Of a DNA stretch of 64,000 nucleotides, positions 53,511-60,701 are shown piece by piece. Every line of letters begins with the position of its first letter. Position 1 is the first letter of the stretch. The stretch covers positions 147,243-211,242 of the forward strand of contig NZ_NFIT01000003.1 in NCBI RefSeq assembly GCF_002159495.1, written 5' to 3'. The notes beneath the pieces are model-generated. The model saw nothing but the letters and a program-made list of their open reading frames with translations, searched no databases and was not told the origin of the DNA. Made by a program: the position numbers and the translations under genes. Origin of the DNA: Olsenella sp. An293 (GTDB lineage: Bacteria > Actinomycetota > Coriobacteriia > Coriobacteriales > Atopobiaceae).

Positions 53511-55472
53511 ATGGGCGAGCTCACCCTCGACAGCTACTTCGCCGAGCACCCCCTGGACGCAGGCGAGCTGCGCCGGGGCCGCGCGCTGAGGCTCGCTGCG
53601 TGCCTGCGCAGCGACGAGGGGGACTTCTCCGCGGGCCCCGTCTCGCACCTGTGGGTCGTCCTCTCGTGCGCCCGTGCGCCGCGGCGCCCCCATGCCCCGC
53701 GCTGCGTGGCGCTGCCCGAAGGCCGCGGCCCGGCGGGGGCGCGCCCGGTGCGCCTGGCGCCGCTCGCGCGCCACGAGCTGACCCTCGCGGGCGGGGAGCG
53801 CTGGGTGGTCGAGGAGCGCGCGGCGCTCGTCCCCGACGAGGTGGATCGCTTTCTCGTTGTGGCGGGCCTCCTGCGCGTGGCCGCGGGGCGCCGGGCGCAC
53901 CGCGACCTGCTCGGCGCCTATGACGCCCGGATCGCCAACGCATCCGTCGACGCGGACTACCCCGCATGGCTCGCCGCGCGGCGGGAGGCTCTTCTCGCCC
54001 GGCCGGCCCCGACGGAGGGGCCGCTCATGAGCATCGTGACGCCGGCCTTTCGCACGCCGCCGCGCCTTCTGCGCGAGATGCTCCAGGGCGTGCTCGCCCA
54101 GACCTACCGCCGCTGGGAGCTCGTGCTCGTGAACGCGAGTCCCGGGGACGCCGGGATGCGCGCGGTGCTCGACGAGCTCGCCGACCCGCGCGTTCGCGTG
54201 GTCGAAGCCCCGGGGAACCTGGGCATCGTGGGCAACACCAACCTCGGCATCCGCGCGTGTCGCGGGGATTACGTGAGCTTCCTCGACCACGACGACCTCC
54301 TGGAGCCCTGCGCGCTCGCGGAGCTCGTCCGCGCGATCCGGGAGGGCGAGAAGGACGGGCGCGCCCCGGGGCTGCTGTTCTGCGACGAGGACAACGTCGA
54401 CGGTTCCGGGCGCCCCTGCCTGCCCCTCATCAAGCCGCCGCTCAACGCCGACCTGCTGCTCTCGAACGACTACGTGCTCCACTGGCTCACGGTCAGGCGC
54501 GAGCTGCTCGGCTCCGTGGCGCTCGCGAGCCCGGAGGTGGAGGGCGCCCAGGACTACGACCTCACGTTCAAGATCTGCGAGCTCGGCACGCCCGTGGTCC
54601 GGGTGCCGCAGGTCCTCTACCACTGGAGGATCACCGACGGCTCGTCCGCCGGGGACCCGGCTTCGAAGGAGTACGCGCAGGAGGCGGGCGTCCGCGCGAT
54701 CGAGGGGCACCTCGCGCGCACCGGCGTCTCGGCCGAGGTGCGGAGGGGCTGGGCCTACTTCACCTACGAGACCCGCTTCCCGGTGCCCGCGCCCGCACCC
54801 TCCGTGGGACTTGCCCGCGGCGCCGAGGCGAGCCCCACGACCGCCGCCGCGCTTAAGGCGTACGCCCAGGCCCGCGGCACGCGCGCCCCCGGGGTGGGGG
54901 AGGCGGACCTCGTGCTCTTCGTCACGCGGGAGCACGACCTCGACCTCGCCTCCCTCGAGCTGCTCGTGGGCCACGTCTGCCGGCGCGGGACCTTCTGCGC
55001 CGCCCCGCGCGTCGTGCGCGCGGACGGCCTGCTCGACTACGCCGGGATGATTCTGCGGCCCGACGGGACGCCGCTGCGGATGCTGCGCAACCTCCCCCAG
55101 GACGACGGCGGCTACGTCGGCCGCGCCCAGCGGCCCTACGACGCGCTCGTGGTGAACCCGGAGTGCTTTCTCGCGGACGGCCGCGAGCTCGCGCGCCTGG
55201 GGCTCGACGGGACCGCCGCCCCCCTCGCCTCGGGGGACGCGCTCGAGGCGTTCGTGCGGGCGCACGCGGCGGGCCTCTGCAACGTCTATCTCCCGTACGC
55301 GACGGCGCGGCTCAACGCCCCGCGCTCGCTCATGGGACGGGACCCGTCGCCCGAGGAGCTGGCCCGCGGCGAGCGCCTCCTCGCGCTGCTCCCCGAGCTC
55401 GCGGAGGGGGACCCCTCGCACAGCCCCAGCTTCGACCCCTGGAGCCCCTACTATCGCCTGCTCCGGGGGTGA
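53511..55472 (+). CDS. GT2 glycosyltransferase with degenerate second domain
   Basis: A 653-residue protein in three parts. Residues 1-165 form an N-terminal domain like that of the paralogue at 58032. A complete GT2 domain runs from about 168 (LMSIVTPAFRTPPRLLREML) with VNASPGD and the metal site FLDHDDLLEP near 257-266. From about 460 the sequence matches only the second half of the paralogue's second GT2 domain (FVTREHDLDLASLELLV), with the nucleotide-binding first half and DxD motif missing. It starts directly after rfbC, so it is probably a rhamnosyl- or other sugar transferase. The second domain is likely inactive. Confidence 0.85.
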   Translation: MGELTLDSYFAEHPLDAGELRRGRALRLAACLRSDEGDFSAGPVSHLWVVLSCARAPRRPHAPRCVALPEGRGPAGARPVRLAPLARHELTLAGGERWVVEERAALVPDEVDRFLVVAGLLRVAAGRRAHRDLLGAYDARIANASVDADYPAWLAARREALLARPAPTEGPLMSIVTPAFRTPPRLLREMLQGVLAQTYRRWELVLVNASPGDAGMRAVLDELADPRVRVVEAPGNLGIVGNTNLGIRACRGDYVSFLDHDDLLEPCALAELVRAIREGEKDGRAPGLLFCDEDNVDGSGRPCLPLIKPPLNADLLLSNDYVLHWLTVRRELLGSVALASPEVEGAQDYDLTFKICELGTPVVRVPQVLYHWRITDGSSAGDPASKEYAQEAGVRAIEGHLARTGVSAEVRRGWAYFTYETRFPVPAPAPSVGLARGAEASPTTAAALKAYAQARGTRAPGVGEADLVLFVTREHDLDLASLELLVGHVCRRGTFCAAPRVVRADGLLDYAGMILRPDGTPLRMLRNLPQDDGGYVGRAQRPYDALVVNPECFLADGRELARLGLDGTAAPLASGDALEAFVRAHAAGLCNVYLPYATARLNAPRSLMGRDPSPEELARGERLLALLPELAEGDPSHSPSFDPWSPYYRLLRG

Positions 55473-55481
55473 GGTCGCCGG

Positions 55482-57863
55482 CTAGCGCCGCAGCAGCCGG
55501 TCGAGGAACTGGAACTGCCCCTCGGCGCCCGCCGCGAGCGGGGCAGCGTCGATCGGGTCGCTCGCGAGGAGCCGCTCCACCAGCGCCCCGGCGTCTGCGC
55601 TCGCGAGCTCGTCGAGCCGCACCGCGAGCGGGCGGGCAAGGTCCTCGAGGACCTTCTCGGTCTTCTGGTCGTAGACGATCGGCAGCACGCGGCAGCCGTG
55701 CGCGATGCCCAGCACCATCGCGTGGAAGCGCGTCGCCACGACGCACTCGGCGTCCTCGAACGCGCTCAGGACCTCCTCGGGCCTCGTGCGGTACCGGACG
55801 CAGGTCACGCGCTCGCGCTCCCGCTCGGTCAGTTCGGCGAGCAGGGCCTCGATCGCGCGCTCGTCCCCCTGGCTCTCGTTGAAGGACGCGAGCGTGACCT
55901 CGTAGCCGCGCGCGACGAGCGCCCTGATTGCGGCGAGCGAGAAGGACCGATAGGCGGCGGCGTACCCGGAGATGCCGAAGGTGCCGTCCCGCCCCTCGAG
56001 CGAGATGGGGCACACCACGGCGCTCCGGCGCTTCTCGCGCACGGTCGCGGGGTAGCCGAAGAGCACGTCGGGGGCATAGGCGACGTTGGCGAGTCCCGGG
56101 AAGAGCCCGGCCGAGTAGCGGTCGCGGAAGACGATCCCGTCGTAGCGGGCGAAGAGCTCCCGGTACGCCTCGAGGATGCCCTCGTCCTCGTAGGGGCCGA
56201 AGTTGGCGCCGATGACGTAGCTTCTGCGGGCGTGGTCGGCGAGGAAGGAGTCCGCGGCGAAGAAGGCGTCGAAGTTCTCGCGGTCGCGGATGAAGCAGGA
56301 GCCGCTAATGTGCACCGCGGCGTCCGCGGTCGAGACGAGCGTCCCAAACTCCTCGACCGGGTGGAGTTCGAGGTTGGCTATGTCTGAGAAGCGCCCCTCG
56401 TAGCCGCCGTCAACGCAGAGGAGGAAGTCCGCGCCGGGGTAGCGCTCGCAGAGGGCCCGGACGAAGAGATCGTCCCCGAGGTTGCCGCTCAGGTGCGCCT
56501 GGACGAGGACCCTCGGGCGCGCGGGGCCGGCGGGGGCCAGCGCGGAGACGGCGTCCCCCTCGGCGCCCCCCGAGTCGCGGCCGCGACCCCCGTGCAGGAT
56601 TGAGCCGAGGGCCCTCAGCGGCCGCGTGACGCGCCAGCTGGATGACCCGCGCATGCCGTCCATCTCGGCGCGAAGGGAGGAGAGCTCGCCGTCGCGCCGG
56701 GAGACGAGGTCCTCGAGCGCCCGCACGTGGCCGCGCAGCGACTCGATCTCAGCGTTGAGGGCGTCGACGGCGGCGCGGAGCTGGTCCCCCTCGGCGCGAA
56801 GGGCGCCCACCAGCTCGACCTGGAAGCGCGTGTCGCTTTTGACCACGAGGTCGTTGTAGAGGTGCTCGGTCGCCATCTCGTAGAACCGCTGGACGGTCAG
56901 GTCGTAGCGGGTCTCGAGCAGGCGGCGCGTCCGATCGTTGGCAAGGAGCGCCTTGAGGGCGCGAAGCCCCGCCGGCGTGACGCTGACGTCCCAGTCGTCC
57001 TGGGGGCGGCAGAGCAGAAGCGCGCGCTCGCAGGCGAGCTCGTCGGGGGACGAGGAGTCGGGACGGACGAAGTCCTCCCGGAAGGCCTCCAGGAAGACCT
57101 CCTCGGGCATGTCGTCAAAGAAGTGAGCGCGGATGTCCAGGTACTCGTTGAAGGTGCGGGTGATGTTGCGCAGGTTGGCTCGGCTCGCGTTCTCGTTGGT
57201 CGCGCCGTCGCCCACGAACTTGCGCATGGCGACCAGCCTCTCGGGCACCATGAGGATGTTGCGGCGCTTGGCTATCCGCACCCAGTAGTCGAAGTCGTGG
57301 AGCTGCCGGTAGGCGAGCTCGAAGCCGCCCGTCTCGCGCATGACGCTCGTGCGCATGAGCACGGAGGAGTGGATGAGGCAGTTGCAGCGGTAGTAGAAGT
57401 GGCGCAGCCACTCGCGCTGCGTCGCGTAGGCGGGCTCGAGCGCCTCGGGGAGGTCCGCGGCGAGGTCGCGGACGTCACGGCCGCCCTCGTCGATGAAGTC
57501 GCACCAGGAGAAGCAGGCGCCGACGTCCGGGCGCGCGGCGAGCGCGGCCATCTGCCGCTCGAGCCGCTCGGGGTACCAGACGTCGTCCGAGTCTATGCGC
57601 GCGAGCCACTCGGCGCGCACGAGCGAGAAGCCGTAGTTGGTTGCGGCGCAGATGTGGCGGTTCTCCGGCAGGCGGTGGAGCTCGACGCGCGGGTCGTCCA
57701 TAAAGGACTCGACCACGGCACACGAGCCGTCCGTCGATCCGTCGTCCACGACGATCAGGCGGAGGTTTTTCCAGGTCTGCCCGAGCACGCTCGCGATCGA
57801 CTCCGCGAGGGTGCTCTCATGGTTGCAGTTGACCATAAGGACGTCGATGCGAGGCTCGTTCAC
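55482..57863 (-). CDS. Fusion of GT2 glycosyltransferase and polysaccharide pyruvyltransferase
   Basis: A 793-residue bifunctional protein. Residues about 5-235 are GT2 (IDVLMVNCNHESTLAESI, VDDGSTDGS, ARIDSDDVWYPERL). Residues about 353-405 form a coiled coil (QLRAAVDALNAEIESLRG). From about 447 there is a pyruvyltransferase/CsaB-type domain (VQAHLSGNLGDDLFVRAL, ISGSCFIRD, VIGANFGPYED, VATRFHAMVLGIAHG). Such enzymes add a pyruvate ketal to sugars from PEP. The GTG at 57863 is chosen because a TATAAT box at 57901-57906 includes the upstream ATG at 57902, which is thus unlikely to be translated. Convergent with the previous gene, divergent from the next. Confidence 0.87.
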   Translation of the reverse strand: MNEPRIDVLMVNCNHESTLAESIASVLGQTWKNLRLIVVDDGSTDGSCAVVESFMDDPRVELHRLPENRHICAATNYGFSLVRAEWLARIDSDDVWYPERLERQMAALAARPDVGACFSWCDFIDEGGRDVRDLAADLPEALEPAYATQREWLRHFYYRCNCLIHSSVLMRTSVMRETGGFELAYRQLHDFDYWVRIAKRRNILMVPERLVAMRKFVGDGATNENASRANLRNITRTFNEYLDIRAHFFDDMPEEVFLEAFREDFVRPDSSSPDELACERALLLCRPQDDWDVSVTPAGLRALKALLANDRTRRLLETRYDLTVQRFYEMATEHLYNDLVVKSDTRFQVELVGALRAEGDQLRAAVDALNAEIESLRGHVRALEDLVSRRDGELSSLRAEMDGMRGSSSWRVTRPLRALGSILHGGRGRDSGGAEGDAVSALAPAGPARPRVLVQAHLSGNLGDDLFVRALCERYPGADFLLCVDGGYEGRFSDIANLELHPVEEFGTLVSTADAAVHISGSCFIRDRENFDAFFAADSFLADHARRSYVIGANFGPYEDEGILEAYRELFARYDGIVFRDRYSAGLFPGLANVAYAPDVLFGYPATVREKRRSAVVCPISLEGRDGTFGISGYAAAYRSFSLAAIRALVARGYEVTLASFNESQGDERAIEALLAELTERERERVTCVRYRTRPEEVLSAFEDAECVVATRFHAMVLGIAHGCRVLPIVYDQKTEKVLEDLARPLAVRLDELASADAGALVERLLASDPIDAAPLAAGAEGQFQFLDRLLRR

Positions 57864-57900
57864 GGTGCGCTCGATTCTCCCGGGTGCGGCAGGTCGTCCC

Positions 57901-57906
57901 ATTATA
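57901..57906 (-). promoter_or_regulatory. -10 box of the GT2-pyruvyltransferase gene
   Basis: ATTATA on the + strand reads TATAAT on the minus strand, 38 bp before the GTG start. No clean -35. It decides against the in-frame ATG at 57902, which would overlap this box. Confidence 0.6.
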
Positions 57907-57952
57907 CCGGGCGCGTTTGCCCGCCGCCCACTGCGGGCGTCGGTTGAGAAAA

Positions 57953-57981
57953 GTGACAGCGCGGTGTGCCCACGCTACACT
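57953..57981 (+). promoter_or_regulatory. Promoter of the tandem GT2 gene
   Basis: GTGACA at 57953-57958, a 17-bp spacer and TACACT at 57976-57981, about 50 bp before the ATG at 58032. Good agreement with a housekeeping promoter. Confidence 0.6.
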
Positions 57982-58031
57982 TTACGGGACGCCCCGCACG
58001 CGGGCGGGCTGGGACTCGAAAGGACGAACGC

Positions 58032-60440
58032 ATGCACATCAAGACTGCGGGCATCTGTCGGGGGAGCGAGAAGGTCTTTGCGCTCTGCGGCATCCCACGA
58101 GTCGCCGAGGGCGTCACCGTGCGCGCCAGCGCGAAGGAGAGCGGCCGCGGCGTCGCCGTGCCCTGCGCGCTGCACCCCTACGAGTCCGACGACGAGGGGC
58201 TCAGCTGGTTTGTCTGCTGCCTGCCCGTCATCTCCGGGCCCGGCTACGTCATCTCCCTGGAGACCTCCGACGGCGCGCGCGGGGAGCTCTCCCTGAGCTC
58301 CAAGCAGGCGACGTGGGAGTCGCGCCTTAACTATCGCCTGCACCCCGAGCTCTGCCGGAGCCTGCGCGACTACGATTACAGGGCCGCCGAGCAGACGGCG
58401 CGGATCGAGTTCACCGACTGCATCGCAGGGGGCGAGAGGAACGTGCTGCGCGGCACCGTCCTGCTCCCGCTGCGCGAGGACAACGCCCCGAGGATCTCCT
58501 GCCTCACCCAGGGGCTCGAGCCGGTGGACCTGTCCCTCACGATCATGGGCACCTCCGTCGAGGGGGCGGACACCTACGAGCCGACGCTCGCCGTGCAGTT
58601 CTCCGCCCGCATCCCGGCCGAGCTCGACAACTACATCTTTGTCTTTGGCGACGAGAACCACCCCGAGCTCGACGGCTTCGAGGTCCTCTTCGCCGGATGG
58701 TACGGCGAGCTGCTTGCCCGCACCGGCGAGGTGATGCGCAGCGCGCAGGTGGACCCGGGCTATCCCGGCTGGTTCGAGGCGCACCGCGCCAGCGCCCGCG
58801 AGCTCGCCGGCCAGGCGGTCGCCGAGCTCGAGCGGCGCCCGAGCTTCAGCGTGATCGTCCCGCTCTTCAGGACGCCCGCGGACTTCTTCGAGGACATGGT
58901 CGAGTCCGTCCGCTCCCAGTCCTACGCCCCCTGGGAGCTCGTCCTGGTCAACGCCAGCCCCGAGAGCGCCGAGCTCGCCGGGCTCGTCGAGCGCGCGTGC
59001 GCCTCCGATCGCCGCATCCGCGCCGTCACGCTCGAGGACAACCTCGGCATCTCCGAGAACACCAACGCCGGCATCGCCCTGGCGACAGGCGACTATGTGT
59101 GCTTCTTCGACCATGACGACGTCCTGGAGCCCGACCTGCTCTTCGAGTACGCCCTCGCCCTCAACGAGGACCCTGCGATCGACCTGCTCTACTGCGACGA
59201 GGACAAGCTGCTGCCCGACGGCACCTTCGCGCAGCCCTACTTCAAGCCCGACTTCAACCTCGACCTGCTGCGGAACAACAACTACGTCTGCCACATGCTC
59301 ACCGTCCGGCGCAGCCTCCTGGGGCAGATCGAGCCCAACACGCGCGACTACGACGGCGCCCAGGACCACAACCTCACGCTGCGCGTGGCCGAGCGCACGA
59401 GCCACATCCACCACGTCCCCAAAGTGCTCTACCACTGGCGCATGAGCCCCAGCTCCACGGCCGGCGACGCGGGCTCCAAGTCCTACGCCTCCGAGGCGGG
59501 CATCCGCGCGGTGAGCGAGCACCTCAAGCGCTGCGGCATCGCGGCAAAGGTCACGCTCGCCGACCGGCCCTTCACCTATCGCGTCATCTACGACGTGCCG
59601 GAGGAGCGCCCGCTCGTCTCTATTGTCATCCCCACCAAGGACCACGTTGACCTGCTCTCCCGCTGCGTCGACTCCATCCTCGAGAAGAGCACCTACAACA
59701 ACTACGAGATCGTGCTCGTGGAGAACAACAGCGTCGAGCCCGAGACCTTTGCCTACTACAAGGAGCTCGAGGCCGCGCACCCCGGCGTCGTGCGCGTGGC
59801 GCGCTGGGACGCCGAGTTCAACTTCTCCAAGCTCATGAACTTCGGGCGCAGGAACGCGCGCGGCGACTACCTGCTGCTGCTCAACAACGACACCGAGGTC
59901 ATCACGCCCTCCTGGATCGAGACGATGCTCGGCCTGGCGGCGCGCGAGGACGTGGGCGCGGTCGGCGTGCGCCTGTTCTACCCGGACGACACGATCCAGC
60001 ACGCCGGCACGGTCATCGCCGGCGGCGTGGCCACCCACGTGCACAAGAACCTGCCGCGCGGCGTGCGCGGCTACTTCGCCCTCGACGACGCCCAGATGGA
60101 CCTGAGCGCGGTCACGGCGGCGTGCGTGATGACGAGCTGCAGGGCCTTCGACGCCGTGGGCGGGTTCACCGAGGAGCTGCAGGTCGCCTTCAACGACATC
60201 GACTTCTGCCTCAAGCTGCGCGAGCGCGGCCTGCTCGTCGTCTACACGCCCGAGGTCGAGCTCTACCACTACGAGTCGATCTCGCGCGGGACCGAGGACA
60301 ACGATGAGAAGCGCATCCGCTTCCACCGCGAGATCGCCTACATGAACTACCACTGGGCGCCCTACTACGTGAAGGGCGACCCGTACTCCAACCCCAACGT
60401 GACGCGCGTGGACCCGAGAAACGCCTACTACCACCTGTAG
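58032..60440 (+). CDS. Tandem-domain GT2 glycosyltransferase
   Basis: An 802-residue protein. An N-terminal beta-rich domain of unknown function covers about 1-250. GT2 domain 1 runs from about 274 (FSVIVPLFRTPADFFEDMV) with the metal site FFDHDDVLEP near 358-367. GT2 domain 2 starts about 526 (LVSIVIPTKDHVDLLSRCVD) with LLLLNNDTEVITPSW near 615 and FNDIDFCLKLRERG. Both domains look intact, as in bifunctional rhamnan or O-antigen synthases. The ATG at 58032 follows GAAAGGACG. It resembles the 53511 gene along its length. It probably adds two sugars in alternation. Confidence 0.9.
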   Translation: MHIKTAGICRGSEKVFALCGIPRVAEGVTVRASAKESGRGVAVPCALHPYESDDEGLSWFVCCLPVISGPGYVISLETSDGARGELSLSSKQATWESRLNYRLHPELCRSLRDYDYRAAEQTARIEFTDCIAGGERNVLRGTVLLPLREDNAPRISCLTQGLEPVDLSLTIMGTSVEGADTYEPTLAVQFSARIPAELDNYIFVFGDENHPELDGFEVLFAGWYGELLARTGEVMRSAQVDPGYPGWFEAHRASARELAGQAVAELERRPSFSVIVPLFRTPADFFEDMVESVRSQSYAPWELVLVNASPESAELAGLVERACASDRRIRAVTLEDNLGISENTNAGIALATGDYVCFFDHDDVLEPDLLFEYALALNEDPAIDLLYCDEDKLLPDGTFAQPYFKPDFNLDLLRNNNYVCHMLTVRRSLLGQIEPNTRDYDGAQDHNLTLRVAERTSHIHHVPKVLYHWRMSPSSTAGDAGSKSYASEAGIRAVSEHLKRCGIAAKVTLADRPFTYRVIYDVPEERPLVSIVIPTKDHVDLLSRCVDSILEKSTYNNYEIVLVENNSVEPETFAYYKELEAAHPGVVRVARWDAEFNFSKLMNFGRRNARGDYLLLLNNDTEVITPSWIETMLGLAAREDVGAVGVRLFYPDDTIQHAGTVIAGGVATHVHKNLPRGVRGYFALDDAQMDLSAVTAACVMTSCRAFDAVGGFTEELQVAFNDIDFCLKLRERGLLVVYTPEVELYHYESISRGTEDNDEKRIRFHREIAYMNYHWAPYYVKGDPYSNPNVTRVDPRNAYYHL

Positions 60441-60464
60441 GCGGAGGGTAGGGGTATAGCGTTG

Positions 60465-60498
60465 CGCCGCCGCGGGCTCCTGCCTGCGGCGGCGTCTT
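60465..60498 (+). terminator. Terminator of the tandem GT2 gene
   Basis: CGCCGCCGC (60465-60473) pairs with GCGGCGGCG (60486-60494), 9 bp with a 12-nt loop, followed by TCTT. It is 25 bp after the stop. Confidence 0.7.
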
Positions 60499-60547
60499 GC
60501 GTCATGGCGAGAAGAACCAGGTGAGCTTGGGCGCCGCTGCGCTGCGA

Positions 60548-60579
60548 AGTGCGCCACGGGGAGAGTGCGCCACGGGGAG
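60548..60579. repeat. Perfect 16-bp tandem duplication
   Basis: AGTGCGCCACGGGGAG occurs twice in a row, at 60548-60563 and 60564-60579, about 35 bp before the -35 box of the SLH gene. It may be a regulator site or an inert duplication. Confidence 0.8.
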
Positions 60580-60613
60580 ATCTTAAGCTGCCTGTAAGCA
60601 CGCCGAAATAATG

Positions 60614-60643
60614 TTGACGGGGGGGGGGGTGTCGCTCTATATT
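60614..60643 (+). promoter_or_regulatory. Putative phase-variable promoter with poly-G spacer
   Basis: TTGACG (60614-60619) and TATATT (60638-60643) are separated by an 18-bp spacer whose first ten bases are G; with the last base of the -35 this makes a run of 11 G (60619-60629). Gain or loss of one G would change the spacing to 19 or 17. The downstream gene encodes a surface protein, with its start 59 bp after the -10 box. Confidence 0.75.
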
Positions 60644-60701
60644 GACTCCATCTATAGGTGCCCGACCCCACTTTATGAAGGGGCATGCTGAGAGGAGAGC
60701 A

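Noticed and set aside
50793..55421. A 1542-codon open frame on the minus strand
   Set aside because: It lies opposite the CotH-like, GT-C-like, rfbC and GT2 genes, is low-complexity in Arg, His, Glu, Ala and Val, and has no motif. It is a typical shadow frame of high-GC genes.
53511..55472. Frameshift as cause of the shortened second GT2 domain
   Set aside because: The frame is continuous and no missing half is visible in the other frames, so it is a genuine deletion or divergence rather than a frameshift.
57864..57902. ATG at 57902 as the start of the GT2-pyruvyltransferase gene
   Set aside because: It lies in the TATAAT -10 box, so it would not be in the transcript. GTG at 57863 fits the family start better.
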